64,000 bases of DNA from Pseudooceanicola nanhaiensis DSM 18065 (GTDB taxonomy: Bacteria; Pseudomonadota; Alphaproteobacteria; Rhodobacterales; Rhodobacteraceae): positions 1,054,001 to 1,118,000 of the forward strand of contig NZ_JHZF01000013.1 of assembly GCF_000688295.1 (NCBI RefSeq). The letters run 5' to 3'. A model generated the notes under the pieces. That model saw nothing but the letters and a program-made list of their open reading frames with translations, had not been told where the DNA came from and made no database searches. Shown here piece after piece: positions 10,124 through 19,051 of this stretch. Position 1 is the stretch's first letter, and each line of letters begins with the position of its first letter. The position numbers and the translations under genes were made by a program.

Positions 10124-10474
10124 ATGAACGCGCAGCAAAAGGAATTCAGCGCCCGCGTGGGCCGGATCGAGCGCAAGGCCCGGGCGATGGAGCACGGCAG
10201 CGAGGCGCGTCTGCGCAAGGACGGGCTGATCGAGATACGGCCCGCCCGCAAGCCGCTCCGCCGCTTCGTGCCGGTGAAGCTGATCCTCCTGCTCGTGGTG
10301 CTCGGCCTGGGCTACAAGGTCTTCCTGCTCGGCAGCCTCGGAGAGAGCGCCTATGAAGCGCGCCTCGCCGCGCTGGAGGACGGCTCGACCGCGGCCCGCG
10401 TCGGCTCCGCCCTGATGCAGGTCGACCCGGTCACGCGTGCCCTGGCCGGTCTCGTCGCGCCCTACCTGGGCTGA
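10124..10474 (+). CDS. Small membrane protein, hypothetical
   Basis: 116 residues: a charged N-terminal cytoplasmic segment (about 1-48, with R-I-E-R-K-A-R), one membrane helix at about 49-67 (V-K-L-I-L-L-L-V-V-L-G-L-G-Y), then an Ala-rich segment. No family recognised. A ribosome binding site with GAGGCGAGAG lies before the ATG. A strong hairpin terminator follows. Convergent with the DUF1127 gene. Confidence 0.7.
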   Translation: MNAQQKEFSARVGRIERKARAMEHGSEARLRKDGLIEIRPARKPLRRFVPVKLILLLVVLGLGYKVFLLGSLGESAYEARLAALEDGSTAARVGSALMQVDPVTRALAGLVAPYLG

Positions 10475-10508
10475 GGCCCGGCCGTCCCGCCCGGACCCCG
10501 GACAAAGA

Positions 10509-10540
10509 AAAAGCCGCGTCCCGTGCCGGGCGCGGCTTTT
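10509..10540. terminator. Bidirectional intrinsic terminator
   Basis: AAAAGCCGCG at 10509-10518 pairs with CGCGGCTTTT at 10531-10540. The A-run and T-run on opposite sides make it functional in both directions, as expected between convergent genes. Confidence 0.85.
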
Positions 10541-10582
10541 AACCTTGGACCCACTGTGAGGCGGTCCCGACCTCGACGGCGC

Positions 10583-10786
10583 TCAAAGGCGTCCGACGCT
10601 GTCGATATCGCCCCGGCAGAGGCCGATGTCTTCCAGCTCGCGGTCGGTGAGCTTGGAGAGGGCGTTGCGGGTGACGCGGTTGTCGTTCCATGCGGAAACG
10701 CCGTCGATCATCGCGACGATGAAACGGCCGAGGTGGCCGAAGAGGATGGAGCCGTTGCGGGACCCCTGCATGAAGAGAGCGGCCAT
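10583..10786 (-). CDS. DUF1127 domain protein
   Basis: 67-residue protein ending in the DUF1127 motif: L-S-K-L-T-D-R-E-L-E-D-I-G-L-C-R-G-D-I. The N-terminal half is more hydrophobic (A-L-F-M-Q-G...). Small DUF1127 proteins in alphaproteobacteria are stress-induced, arginine-rich and in some cases bind RNA; this copy is less basic than many. Start 10786 has AAGGAA upstream on its strand; the open frame extends further but without a ribosome binding site. A long AT-richer region upstream suggests strong regulation. Confidence 0.85.
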   Translation of the reverse strand: MAALFMQGSRNGSILFGHLGRFIVAMIDGVSAWNDNRVTRNALSKLTDRELEDIGLCRGDIDSVGRL

Positions 10787-11124
10787 GAGAATGTTCCTTG
10801 TATTCGCGCTTGCAGTCTCGTTACGAGCCGCAGCTATTCTCAAGGCGCACAAGAAACAAGCAGCAGAAAACGCATGGGTCGCATGCAGTGGCTGCATAGG
10901 CAGAATGTTTCATAAATATCTGTTTTTCTGACACAAATCTGTCAACAAAAAAAGTCGACCCAGGGGCAGGGAACGTCGTTTTCCGGCCGCGGATGTCGCG
11001 TTCAGGCGCGGTGATGTCGCGAAACGACATCGTTGCGCGACCCGCGCTCGGCTCTTGGCGGATGTTCTCGTTTCGTGCTAGCGTCTCACAAAAGCGACAG
11101 AGGCAGGTCAGAAGGGAGCGCTCG
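10787..11124. other. AT-richer divergent regulatory region, DUF1127 / ruvC
   Basis: 338 bases without a supported gene. The part next to DUF1127 (10850-10960) is notably AT-rich, with a run of A at 10949-10955. The part next to ruvC holds ATGTCGCG twice, at 10993-11000 and 11014-11021, exactly 21 bases apart, and a perfect inverted repeat GATGTCG-N5-CGACATC at 11013-11031. A candidate ruvC promoter follows at 11055-11083. The repeats look like operator sites for an unknown regulator. Confidence 0.6.
11055..11083 (+). promoter_or_regulatory. Candidate ruvC promoter with LexA-like half sites
   Basis: TTGGCG at 11055-11060 and CTAGCG at 11078-11083 are 17 bases apart. Within the spacer, GTTC (11064-11067), seven bases, then GTGC (11075-11078) is one mismatch from the alphaproteobacterial SOS box GTTC-N7-GTTC. 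A box there would block RNA polymerase when LexA is bound. The mismatch makes this tentative. Confidence 0.45.
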
Positions 11125-11625
11125 ATGCGCGTTTTGGGGATCGACCCGGGGTTGCGGAACCTCGGCTGGGGCGCGATTCGCGTCGAGGGCAGCCGGATCA
11201 CCCACCTCGGCAACGGGGTCTGCCATTCCGAGGGGACCGATCTGGCCCAGCGTCTGCTGTCGCTGCACCGCCAGCTGACCCGGGTGGTCGAGGCGTTCCA
11301 GCCCGATGCCGCCGCGGTGGAGCAGGTCTTCGTCAACCGCGACGGGGTCGGCACGCTGAAGCTCGGACAGGCGCGGGGGATCGCGCTGCTGGTGCCCGCG
11401 GCGGCCGGGATCCCGGTCGGGGAATACGCCCCAAACGCGGTCAAGAAGGCGGTGGTCGGCGTCGGCCACGCGCAGAAGCAGCAGATCCTGCACATGGTGA
11501 AGCTCCAGCTTCCGGGGGCCGAGATCGCGGGCCCCGACGCGGCGGATGCGCTGGCCATCGCGATCTGCCATTCGCTGCACCTCGGCAGCGCGGCGAACCG
11601 GGCGAAGGTGAAGGTGCGGGCGTGA
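11125..11625 (+). CDS. ruvC: Holliday junction endonuclease RuvC
   Basis: Dimeric nuclease that resolves Holliday junctions in recombination and repair. 166 residues. Catalytic acids are visible: Asp7 in G-I-D-P-G-L, Glu66 in V-E-Q-V-F-V, and the C-terminal D-A-A-D-A-L-A-I-A pair. The start at 11125 follows AGAAGGGAG and gives the canonical N-terminus M-R-V-L-G-I-D-P-G; an upstream frame to 10993 is not conserved. Stop codon overlaps the ruvA start (GTGA), so the two are translationally coupled. Confidence 0.96.
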   Translation: MRVLGIDPGLRNLGWGAIRVEGSRITHLGNGVCHSEGTDLAQRLLSLHRQLTRVVEAFQPDAAAVEQVFVNRDGVGTLKLGQARGIALLVPAAAGIPVGEYAPNAVKKAVVGVGHAQKQQILHMVKLQLPGAEIAGPDAADALAIAICHSLHLGSAANRAKVKVRA

Positions 11626-12293
11626 TCGGCAAAATCTCCGGACGGGTGGATTACCGCGGCGAGGATCACGTCCTCGTCGACGTGAGGGGCGTGGGCTACC
11701 TCGTCTATTGCTCGGACCGGGTGCTCGCCGCGCTGCCCGGCCCGGGCGAGGCGGTGGCGCTCTACACCGACCTTCTGGTGCGCGAGGACATCCTCCAGCT
11801 CTTCGGCTTCCCGACGCTGGTCGAGAAGGAATGGCACCGCCTTCTCATGTCGGTCCAGGGCGTCGGCGCCAAGGCCTCCCTCGCCATCCTCGGCGCCCTC
11901 GGGCCGGAGGGCGTCAGCCGGGCGATCGCGCTCGGCGACTGGAACGCGGTGAAGGCCGCCAGGGGCATCGGCCCCAAGACCGCGCAGCGGGTGGTGAACG
12001 AGCTGAAGGACAAGGCGCCCACCGTCATGGCGATGGCCGGCCGCGCCCCCGCCGCCTCCGACCCCGACGCGGTGCTCGAGGACCTCCCCGCCACCGCCCC
12101 CCGGCCGACCCCCGCCGCGCCGCCCCCCTCCCGCGGCGCCGCGCAGGCCGAGGCCTTGTCGGCCCTCACCAACCTCGGCTATGCCCCGGGCGAAGCCGCG
12201 GGCGCGGTGGCCGAGGCGGCGGGCGCCGACGCGCAGGCCGAAACGCCCGCCCTGATCCGCGCCGCCCTGCGGCTGCTCGCGCCGAAGGGCTGA
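11622..12293 (+). CDS. ruvA: Holliday junction branch migration protein RuvA
   Basis: Tetrameric DNA-junction binding subunit of RuvAB. 223 residues beginning at a GTG that overlaps the ruvC stop by four bases. Domain I is an OB fold (M-I-G-K-I-S-G). Domain II carries two helix-hairpin-helix motifs, G-V-G-A-K near residue 80 and G-I-G-P-K-T-A near 115. After a Pro/Ala-rich linker (about 140-168), the C-terminal domain III for RuvB contact follows. All expected parts are present. Confidence 0.96.
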   Translation: MIGKISGRVDYRGEDHVLVDVRGVGYLVYCSDRVLAALPGPGEAVALYTDLLVREDILQLFGFPTLVEKEWHRLLMSVQGVGAKASLAILGALGPEGVSRAIALGDWNAVKAARGIGPKTAQRVVNELKDKAPTVMAMAGRAPAASDPDAVLEDLPATAPRPTPAAPPPSRGAAQAEALSALTNLGYAPGEAAGAVAEAAGADAQAETPALIRAALRLLAPKG

Positions 12294-12311
12294 CCCGATG
12301 CACGCCACTCC

Positions 12312-12378
12312 CATCTTCATCTTTTCGGAAATACTCCGGGGGAGTCGCGGCTTTGCCGCGGCGGGGGCAGCGCCCCCT
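12312..12378 (-). repeat. Composite hairpin repeat element (variant copy)
   Basis: Between ruvA and ruvB. Read on the minus strand: a G/C hairpin (12377-12363, GGGGGC/GCCCCC), a second hairpin CGCGGC-N3-GCCGCG (12360-12346), then a C-rich run followed by GTATTTCC and a purine-rich tail (12345-12312). The same order of parts appears at 33911-33982. It probably belongs to a dispersed REP-like family of the lineage. Its effect on ruvA-ruvB transcription is unknown. Confidence 0.6.
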
Positions 12379-12395
12379 GACAACGGGATCCGCCC

Positions 12396-13421
12396 ATGAG
12401 CTCCGATCCCACCCTCCGCCCCGACCGCCTGCCCGAGGACGAGGCCGCCGACACCCGCGCGCTGCGGCCGCAGCAGCTCGGCGATTTCATCGGCCAGGCC
12501 GAGGCGCGGGCGAACCTGCGCATCTTCCTCGAGGCCGCGCGGCGGCGGGGCGAGGCGATGGACCACACGCTCTTCCACGGCCCGCCGGGGCTGGGCAAGA
12601 CCACGCTGGCGCAGATCATGGCGCGCGAGCTCGGGGTGAACTTCCGGATGACCTCCGGGCCGGTGCTGGCCAAGGCGGGCGACCTCGCCGCGATCCTGAC
12701 CAATCTCGAGGCGCGCGACGTCCTCTTCATCGACGAGATCCACCGTCTGAACCCGGTGGTGGAGGAGGTCCTCTATCCCGCGCTCGAGGATTTCGAGCTC
12801 GACCTCGTGATCGGAGAGGGCCCGGCCGCCCGCACCGTGCGGATCGAGCTGCAGCCCTTCACGCTGGTCGGCGCCACGACGCGGCTCGGCCTTCTGACCA
12901 CGCCGCTCCGCGACCGCTTCGGCATCCCCGTCCGGCTGCAGTTCTACACCGTGGACGAGCTGCACGACATCGTCACCCGCAACGCCCGCCTGATGGGCGC
13001 CCCGGCGGAGCCCGACGGCGCGCTCGAGATCGCGCGTCGCGCGCGGGGCACGCCACGGATCGCCGGCCGGCTGCTGCGCCGGGTCGCGGATTTCGCCATG
13101 GTCGAGGGGGACGGACGGATCACCCGGGAGCTCGCCGACGGCGCGCTGACGCGGCTCGGGGTCGATCACCTCGGGCTCGATGCGGGCGACCGGCGGTATC
13201 TCAAGATGATCGGCGAGGAATACGGCGGCGGCCCCGTCGGGATCGAGACGCTCTCGGCCGCGCTGTCGGAAAGCCGCGACGGGCTCGAGGACGTGATCGA
13301 GCCCTACCTGCTGCAACAGGCGCTGATCCAGCGCACGCCGCGAGGCCGGATGCTGGCGCAGAAGGGCTGGCGCCACCTCGGGCTGACGCCGCCGCGCAGC
13401 CAGACGGACCTGTTCGAATAA
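12396..13421 (+). CDS. ruvB: Holliday junction helicase ATPase RuvB
   Basis: AAA+ hexameric motor of the RuvAB branch-migration complex. 341 residues. Walker A G-P-P-G-L-G-K-T is near residue 65, Walker B L-F-I-D-E-I-H near 110, sensor 1 G-A-T-T-R near 160, and an arginine-rich [13 protein letters not shown] stretch (sensor 2 region) near 218. The C-terminal winged-helix domain follows. Separated from ruvA by about 100 bases that hold a repeat element, so it may also have its own expression control. Confidence 0.96.
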   Translation: MSSDPTLRPDRLPEDEAADTRALRPQQLGDFIGQAEARANLRIFLEAARRRGEAMDHTLFHGPPGLGKTTLAQIMARELGVNFRMTSGPVLAKAGDLAAILTNLEARDVLFIDEIHRLNPVVEEVLYPALEDFELDLVIGEGPAARTVRIELQPFTLVGATTRLGLLTTPLRDRFGIPVRLQFYTVDELHDIVTRNARLMGAPAEPDGALEIARRARGTPRIAGRLLRRVADFAMVEGDGRITRELADGALTRLGVDHLGLDAGDRRYLKMIGEEYGGGPVGIETLSAALSESRDGLEDVIEPYLLQQALIQRTPRGRMLAQKGWRHLGLTPPRSQTDLFE

Positions 13422-13432
13422 GGGGAAATGCC

Positions 13433-14047
13433 ATGAATCCGGAGGATGTCGAGGCCTGTTTCACCACGCCCCGGGGCTACCGCTTCGCCCGCTGGGCCCG
13501 GCCGGTCGTGCCGGTGGTCTTCGGGGTCGAGGGGCCGAGCCTCGACGTGCTCAAGCAGGCGATCGAGGCGACGGTCTTCGCGGCCGGTCACCGCATGGCC
13601 GAGACCGACCCCGAGCTCGGCGCGAACCTGATGATCTTCTTCCTGCGCGACTGGCAGGAGCTCGCCGCGCTCGACAACCTCGGGCAGATGATCCCCGATC
13701 TCGATCGTCTCCTGCCGCGGCTCGAGGCGGAGCGGGCCCTGCAATACCGCGCCTTCCGGTTCGAGGCCTCGGGGGCGATCCAGGCCTCCTTCGTCTTCCT
13801 TCGCATGGCCGGCGCGCTGGCCGCGCAGCCGGCGGCCGAGCTGGGGCTCGAACAGGCCGTGAAGTCGATGCTCCTCTGGGGGCCGGGCGCCTTCGCCGAC
13901 CGCTCGCCGCTGGCCCGCGCCGAGGGCGGGGAGGCGGTGCTGAGGGCCGATGTCGCGGCGCTGCTCAGGGCGGCCTACGACCCGGTCATGCCCGAGGCGG
14001 CGGAGGATCCGAGCCACGCCCTGCGGCTGGCGGCGCGGATGCGGTGA
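13433..14047 (+). CDS. Conserved hypothetical protein, 204 aa
   Basis: Starts 11 bases after ruvB with AGGGGAAA before the ATG, so likely in the same transcript. A soluble protein with mixed alpha/beta character; N-terminus M-N-P-E-D-V-E-A-C-F, middle with I-F-F-L-R-D-W-Q-E-L, no signal peptide or membrane segment. I do not recognise a domain. The open frame continues far upstream but only as an off-frame shadow of ruvA and ruvB. Position suggests a lineage-specific companion of ruvCAB; no functional claim is possible. Confidence 0.75.
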   Translation: MNPEDVEACFTTPRGYRFARWARPVVPVVFGVEGPSLDVLKQAIEATVFAAGHRMAETDPELGANLMIFFLRDWQELAALDNLGQMIPDLDRLLPRLEAERALQYRAFRFEASGAIQASFVFLRMAGALAAQPAAELGLEQAVKSMLLWGPGAFADRSPLARAEGGEAVLRADVAALLRAAYDPVMPEAAEDPSHALRLAARMR

Positions 14048-14123
14048 CCCGCGCGCCCGTGGCGGCCCCCGGGGCTATGCCCGTCGCCATCGGTGCCCGG
14101 ACCGATGGCGCACCACTGTCGAG

Positions 14124-14156
14124 CCCCGGGATATTTCCGGCAAGAGGAAGCAGGCG
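14124..14156 (+). repeat. 33-base copy of dispersed repeat
   Basis: A 33-base stretch starting CCCCGGGATATTTCC is identical to 33950-33982, about 20 kb away. Here it lies alone, without the flanking hairpins, between the hypothetical gene and ybgC. A shared sequence of this length in non-coding DNA supports a dispersed repeat family. Confidence 0.75.
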
Positions 14157-14211
14157 GGTTGAGCCTTCGCGACTTCGGTGCTCTTGTGCGGCCGGAAGAA
14201 GGGGAAGGCCG

Positions 14212-14598
14212 ATGGTCCACAGGTTCGAGCTGCGCGTCTATTACGAGGACACCGACCTTGCCGGGATCGTCTATTACGCCAATTACCTGAAGTTCATCGA
14301 GCGGGCGCGGAGCGAATGGGTCCGCGGCCTCGGCATCGACCAGGTGCGGATGAAGGCCGAGGGCCTCGTCTTCGCGGTCCGCCGGGTGGAGGCGGATTAC
14401 CTGAGCCCGGCGCGCTTCGACGACGTGCTCGAGGTCGAGACCGCGCCCGAGGCCGTGACCGCCGCCCGGATCGTGCTGAGCCAGGTGGTGAAGCGCGCCG
14501 GCGAGGTGCTCTTCGAGGCGCGGGTGACGCTGGTGGCGCTGTCCGACACCGGGCATCCGGTGCGGCTTCCGGCGAACATCCGCCGTCTCAGCCACTGA
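14212..14598 (+). CDS. ybgC: Tol-Pal associated acyl-CoA thioesterase YbgC
   Basis: 128-residue hotdog-fold thioesterase acting on acyl-CoA or acyl-ACP, regularly found at the head of tol-pal clusters. The N-terminal active-site motif Y-Y-E-D-T-D-L-A-G-I-V-Y-Y-A-N-Y-L is intact, including the catalytic Asp. The start at 14212 follows a purine-rich AAGGGGAAGG site; the frame extends upstream to 14044 but crosses the repeat element and is not conserved. Precedes tolQ by about 124 bases that could hold a tol promoter (TTGGCG at 14631, TATTTT at 14655). Confidence 0.93.
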   Translation: MVHRFELRVYYEDTDLAGIVYYANYLKFIERARSEWVRGLGIDQVRMKAEGLVFAVRRVEADYLSPARFDDVLEVETAPEAVTAARIVLSQVVKRAGEVLFEARVTLVALSDTGHPVRLPANIRRLSH

Positions 14599-14722
14599 AA
14601 CATCGCGTGATGCGCCCTCGCGGCAATGTGTTGGCGTTTCACCTTGCTTTGCGGTATTTTGCTGCGCAATCAGGCCCGGATAAAGCCGCCAAGGCGGGCC
14701 GACGCAGTAACGAGCAGGCATA

Positions 14723-15421
14723 ATGGAAACAGAGACTCTCGCCCTCGCGCAGGAGATGGACTTCTCCATGTGGGCGCTTTTCGCCCGCGCCACCTTCACC
14801 GTGAAGCTGGTGATGATCATGCTGATCATCGCGAGCTTCTGGTCGTGGTCGATCATCATCCAGAAATTCATCGCCTACCGGGCCGCCCGCCGCGAGGCGC
14901 GCCATTTCGACCGGGAATTCTGGTCGGGGGAGCCGCTCGACGAGCTCTACGAACAGATCGGGCCCGATCCGCGCGGCCGCTCCCAGCGGATCTTCGCCTC
15001 CGGGATGACGGAATGGCGGCGCTCGCACCGCGATGACGGCAACCTGATCGCCGGCGCGCAGGCGCGGATCGACCGCTCGATGGACGTGGCGATCGCGAAG
15101 GAGGCCGAGAACCTCCAGGCTGGCCTTCCGGTGCTGGCGACGGTCGGCTCGACCGCGCCCTTCGTGGGGCTCTTCGGCACGGTCTGGGGCATCATGCACG
15201 CCTTCATCGGCATTGCCGAGCAGCAGAACACCAACCTCGCCGTCGTGGCGCCGGGGATCGCCGAGGCGCTGCTGGCCACCGGGCTCGGGCTGCTCGCGGC
15301 CATCCCGGCGGTGATCTTCTACAACAAGCTCTCGACCGACGCGGACCGCATCGTGGGCAATTACGAAGCCTTCGCCGACGAGTTCTCGACCATCCTCAGC
15401 CGCCAGCTGGACGCGGCCTGA
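14723..15421 (+). CDS. tolQ: Tol-Pal system proton channel subunit TolQ
   Basis: Inner-membrane subunit of the TolQR motor that uses the proton motive force to drive TolA. 232 residues with three membrane segments: about 16-40, about 136-160 and about 168-195. The last two contain the MotA/TolQ/ExbB proton-channel signature ([15 protein letters not shown] and [13 protein letters not shown]). Followed by tolR with one base between the stop and ATG. Confidence 0.96.
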   Translation: METETLALAQEMDFSMWALFARATFTVKLVMIMLIIASFWSWSIIIQKFIAYRAARREARHFDREFWSGEPLDELYEQIGPDPRGRSQRIFASGMTEWRRSHRDDGNLIAGAQARIDRSMDVAIAKEAENLQAGLPVLATVGSTAPFVGLFGTVWGIMHAFIGIAEQQNTNLAVVAPGIAEALLATGLGLLAAIPAVIFYNKLSTDADRIVGNYEAFADEFSTILSRQLDAA

Positions 15422-15422
15422 C

Positions 15423-15917
15423 ATGGGGGCAGGGGTCGTACAGAAGGGCGGCGGGGGCGGACACCGCCGCGGGCGCCGCCACGGCGGACGCGCCCGTCCG
15501 ATGGCCGAGATCAACGTGACGCCCTTCGTGGACGTCATGCTCGTGCTGCTCATCATCTTCATGGTCGCCGCGCCTCTGATGGTCGTGGGCGTTCCGGTCA
15601 AGCTGCCCAAGACGGCGGCCACCTCGCTGCCCTCCGAGCAGGAGGAGCCGCTGACGGTCACGCTGACCGAGGATGGGCGGATCATGCTGCAGACGACCGA
15701 GGTCGTCGGCGACGAGCTGATCGGCAAGCTCCGCGCCATCGCGGCGGAGCGCAGCTCGGACCGGATTTTCCTGCGGGCCGACGGGGCGGTGCCCTACGCG
15801 CAGGTGGCGGTGGTGATGGGGGCGCTCAACCGGGGCGGCTTCAGCAACATCGGTCTGGTGACCGACAACGGCGGTCCGGCGATGGACGGCACCGACACCG
15901 CCCCGGCGGGGAACTGA
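15423..15917 (+). CDS. tolR: Tol-Pal system protein TolR
   Basis: ExbD/TolR family partner of TolQ. 164 residues with a glycine- and arginine-rich cytoplasmic N-terminus (residues 6-25), a single membrane helix about 35-57 containing the essential Asp37 in N-V-T-P-F-V-D-V-M-L, and a periplasmic domain. The basic N-terminal tail is longer than in enterobacterial TolR. Immediately follows tolQ. Confidence 0.95.
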   Translation: MGAGVVQKGGGGGHRRGRRHGGRARPMAEINVTPFVDVMLVLLIIFMVAAPLMVVGVPVKLPKTAATSLPSEQEEPLTVTLTEDGRIMLQTTEVVGDELIGKLRAIAAERSSDRIFLRADGAVPYAQVAVVMGALNRGGFSNIGLVTDNGGPAMDGTDTAPAGN

Positions 15918-15927
15918 GGCGCGCATC

Positions 15928-17091
15928 TTGCACGCGGGACATGTCATATCCGGGTCCGGCCATGCGCTGCTGATCGGCTGGCTGCTGTTCGGCTCGTTCT
16001 CGATTCCGCCCGAGCCGGCGGTCGAGGTGACCAACGTCGCGCTCGTCTCGAACGAGGAATACGCCGCGATGCTCGCCGCGCAGGAGCCGCCGGGCGCCGC
16101 CACGGAGGTCGAGGCGCCCGAAGCGCCCGAGGCCGACCAGGCCGGCACCCCCGAGGTCAGCGACATGCAGGACGCCCAGCCGGAACAGGCCGAGCCGGAG
16201 GTCACCGAGACCACCGAGCAGGACGCCGCGCCCGAGGCGCCGGTGGCGGTGCCCGAGCCGCAGGAGGTGACCGACACCGCGCCCGAGATCGCGCCGCCCT
16301 CCGAGGATATCGCGGCCCTGCCGCCGGAGCCCCGGCCCGAGCCCGACGCCGCGCCGCAGGACGTGCCGCGCGTTGCGCCGCAGCCCGTGGCCCGGCCCGA
16401 GCCCGACGTGAAGGTGGACGAGCAGGTCCAGCAGCCCGCGGAGCAATCCGAGGACGCCGAGGTCGAGCAGGAAGAGCAGGAAGCCACCGCGCCCGAGGAG
16501 GCGACGACCGAGATCGTCACCGAGGCGGAGGAGGAGAAATCCCTCGCGCCCTCGGTCTCGAAGCGGCCGCAGGCGCGCCCGGAGGTCCGGCAGGCGGCGG
16601 TCGAGCCGGAGCCCGAGCCCGAACCGGAGCCGAAGCCTGAACCCGAGGCCCAGCCGGACCCGAAACCCGAGGCGCCGAAGCAGGACGAACCCGACGCGGT
16701 CGCCGCGGCGCTCGAGAAGGCGCTCGGGGGTGGCGAGAGCGAGAGCGAGACCCCCGCGCCCTCCGGCCCGCCGCTGACCTCGGGCGAGAAGGACGCGCTG
16801 CGCGTCGCCGTTTCAAGCTGCTGGAACACCGGTTCCCTTTCCTCGGACGCGCTTCGCGTTACCGTGGTGGTATCGGTGTCGATGCAGGAGGACGGCCGGC
16901 CCAATGGCAATTCCATCCGGATGGTCTCGTCCTCGGGCGGCAGCGACGCCGCCGCGCGGCAGGCCTTCGAGGCCGCGCGCCGGGCGATCATCCGCTGCGG
17001 CGCCAGCGGCTACGACCTGCCACGGGAGAAATACGGCCAGTGGCGTGACATCGAAATGACATTCAACCCGGAGAACATGCGGATCAAATGA
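15928..17091 (+). CDS. tolA: TolA-like envelope protein
   Basis: Links the TolQR motor to the outer membrane. 387 residues: membrane anchor at about 6-24 ([16 protein letters not shown]), a very long acidic Glu/Pro/Ala-rich periplasmic region (about 35-275, with repeated E-P pairs near 225-245), and a TonB/TolA-type C-terminal domain from about 280 containing a cysteine pair (S-S-C-W-N near 292 and I-R-C-G-A near 368). It begins at a TTG ten bases after the tolR stop; no ATG fits. Sequence of the spacer is lineage specific, so identity rests on position and architecture. Confidence 0.88.
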   Translation: MHAGHVISGSGHALLIGWLLFGSFSIPPEPAVEVTNVALVSNEEYAAMLAAQEPPGAATEVEAPEAPEADQAGTPEVSDMQDAQPEQAEPEVTETTEQDAAPEAPVAVPEPQEVTDTAPEIAPPSEDIAALPPEPRPEPDAAPQDVPRVAPQPVARPEPDVKVDEQVQQPAEQSEDAEVEQEEQEATAPEEATTEIVTEAEEEKSLAPSVSKRPQARPEVRQAAVEPEPEPEPEPKPEPEAQPDPKPEAPKQDEPDAVAAALEKALGGGESESETPAPSGPPLTSGEKDALRVAVSSCWNTGSLSSDALRVTVVVSVSMQEDGRPNGNSIRMVSSSGGSDAAARQAFEAARRAIIRCGASGYDLPREKYGQWRDIEMTFNPENMRIK

Positions 17092-18422
17092 GACACGTGA
17101 CACAGCTTGCCACGGCCGCGCTGACCGCGCTGGCCATGCTTCTTCCGCTCGGCGCCACGGCGCAGGACGGTCCGCTCCGCATCGAGATCACCGAGGGCGT
17201 CATCGAACCCCTGCCGGTCGCGGTGCCGAACTTCGTGCCCGAGACGCCGGCGGCGACCGAGATGGCCTCCCAGATCGCCCGCGTGGTGACCGAGGATCTC
17301 GTCGGCACCGGGCTCTTCCGCGAAGTCCCCGCGAGCGCCTACATCTCTCCGGTGACGAGCTTCTCGGCGCCGGTGCAATATGCCGACTGGAAGGCGATCA
17401 ACGCGCAGGCGCTGGTCACCGGGGCGGTCTCGAAGGACGCGAACGGCCGGATCAACGTGAAGTTCCGCCTCTACGACGTCTTCGCCGGGCAGGAGATGGG
17501 CGACGGGCTCCAGTTCTCGGGCACCGAGGCCGGCTGGCGGCGCATGGCGCACAAGGTGGCCGACGCGGTCTATTCCCGGATCACCGGCGAGGGCGGCTAT
17601 TTCGACAGCCGCGTGGTCTACGTGGCCGAGACCGGGCCGAAGGACGACCGCCGCAAGCGGCTCGCCATCATGGATTACGACGGGGCGAACACCCAGTACC
17701 TGACCGACAGCGCCTCGATCGTGCTGGCGCCGCGCTTCTCGCCCACGGGCGACCGGGTGCTCTACACCAGCTACGAGACCGGCAGCCCGCGGATCTTCGT
17801 GCTCGACGTGGCCAGCGTGGGCCGGCGCGAGCTGCCGACCGCGGGGGGCAACATGGCCTTCTCGCCGCGGTTCGGGCCGAACGGGCAGCAGGTGGTCTAT
17901 TCGATGGAGCAGGGCGGCAACACCGACCTCTACTCGATGGACGTGAACTCGGGCCAGTCCACGCGGCTGACGCAGGCGCCTTCGATCGAGACCGCGCCCA
18001 GCTTCTCGCCCGACGGGTCCCAGATCGTGTTCGAGAGCGACCGCTCGGGCTCTCCGCAGCTCTACATCATGCCCGCCAGCGGCGGCGAGGCGCGGCGGAT
18101 CTCGTTCGGGCAGGGCCGGTACGGCACGCCCGTCTGGTCGCCGCGCGGCGACCTGATCGCCTTCACCAAGCAGAACAAGGGCCGGTTCCACATCGGCGTG
18201 ATGCGCACCGACGGGTCCGAGGAACGCCTGCTGACGGCGAGCTTCCTCGACGAGGGCCCGACCTGGAGCCCGAACGGCCGGGTGATCATGTTCACCCGCG
18301 AGACGCAGGGCGCGCAGGGTCAGTCCTCGCTCTATTCGGTGGACATCTCGGGGCGGAACCTGAAGCCGGTGCGCACCGACGGAGGGGCGTCCGACCCGGC
18401 GTGGTCGCCGCTTCAGCGATAA
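17088..18422 (+). CDS. tolB: Tol-Pal system beta-propeller protein TolB
   Basis: Periplasmic protein binding Pal and outer-membrane partners. 444 residues with a Sec signal peptide (1-24, cleavage after A-T-A), an N-terminal alpha/beta domain, and a C-terminal six-bladed propeller seen as repeated F-S-P-x-G and Y-x-x-D-V-x-S units from about residue 215. ATG overlaps the tolA stop by four bases (ATGA), so translation is coupled. Confidence 0.96.
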   Translation: MRHVTQLATAALTALAMLLPLGATAQDGPLRIEITEGVIEPLPVAVPNFVPETPAATEMASQIARVVTEDLVGTGLFREVPASAYISPVTSFSAPVQYADWKAINAQALVTGAVSKDANGRINVKFRLYDVFAGQEMGDGLQFSGTEAGWRRMAHKVADAVYSRITGEGGYFDSRVVYVAETGPKDDRRKRLAIMDYDGANTQYLTDSASIVLAPRFSPTGDRVLYTSYETGSPRIFVLDVASVGRRELPTAGGNMAFSPRFGPNGQQVVYSMEQGGNTDLYSMDVNSGQSTRLTQAPSIETAPSFSPDGSQIVFESDRSGSPQLYIMPASGGEARRISFGQGRYGTPVWSPRGDLIAFTKQNKGRFHIGVMRTDGSEERLLTASFLDEGPTWSPNGRVIMFTRETQGAQGQSSLYSVDISGRNLKPVRTDGGASDPAWSPLQR

Positions 18423-18498
18423 GCAAATTCCCCTGCATTCCTTTGGCGTAAGCCATGTGCTAGCATACCCTCAACGAACGAGAACGAGGCACGAGACA

Positions 18499-19026
18499 AT
18501 GAGCATTCTTCCCCGCGCGGCCCTTCTGATCGCAGCCCTGGCCCTTTCGGCCTGCTCCACCAACGACCGTTTCAAGAACGGGTCCGGGACCGGGGCGGGC
18601 GCAGGCGCCGGCGCGGGTGCCGGCGCGGTGGTGCCGGGCAGCGCGAACGATCCCCGCTCCCCCGCCTACTTCCAGCAGAGCGTGGGCGACCGGGTGCTGT
18701 TCCTGGTCGACCAGTCGTCGCTGACCGACGAGGGGCGCCGCACGCTGGACGGCCAGGCCCAGTGGCTGATGACCAACACCGATTACATGGCCACGATCGA
18801 AGGCCATGCGGACGAACAGGGCACCCGGGAATACAACCTCGCCCTGGGCGCACGCCGCGCCAACACGGTGCGCGAATATCTCGTGTCCAAGGGCATCTCC
18901 TCGGCCCGGCTGAAGACGATCAGCTACGGCAAGGAGCGTCCGATCGAGATCTGCTCCGAGGAAGCCTGCTACGCCAAGAACCGCCGCGCCGTGACGGTGA
19001 TCGCCGCCGGCGGCCTGACAAGCTGA
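18499..19026 (+). CDS. pal: Peptidoglycan-associated lipoprotein Pal
   Basis: Outer-membrane lipoprotein that binds peptidoglycan. 175 residues: lipobox A-L-S-A-C with Cys19, a Gly/Ala-rich linker (about 30-45), then an OmpA-like domain with T-I-E-G-H-A-D-E-Q-G-T-R-E-Y-N and A-R-R-A-N-T-V-R-E-Y-L. Start chosen at the ATG giving a clean lipoprotein signal; a longer frame from 18457 crosses a CTAGCAT promoter-like motif. Confidence 0.96.
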   Translation: MSILPRAALLIAALALSACSTNDRFKNGSGTGAGAGAGAGAGAVVPGSANDPRSPAYFQQSVGDRVLFLVDQSSLTDEGRRTLDGQAQWLMTNTDYMATIEGHADEQGTREYNLALGARRANTVREYLVSKGISSARLKTISYGKERPIEICSEEACYAKNRRAVTVIAAGGLTS

Positions 19027-19051
19027 CCCCGGTCCGGAGGGAAAGGTCCCG

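Noticed and set aside
10821-13376. 851-codon minus-strand open frame
   Set aside because: Antisense to ruvC, ruvA and ruvB, all of which have intact family motifs.
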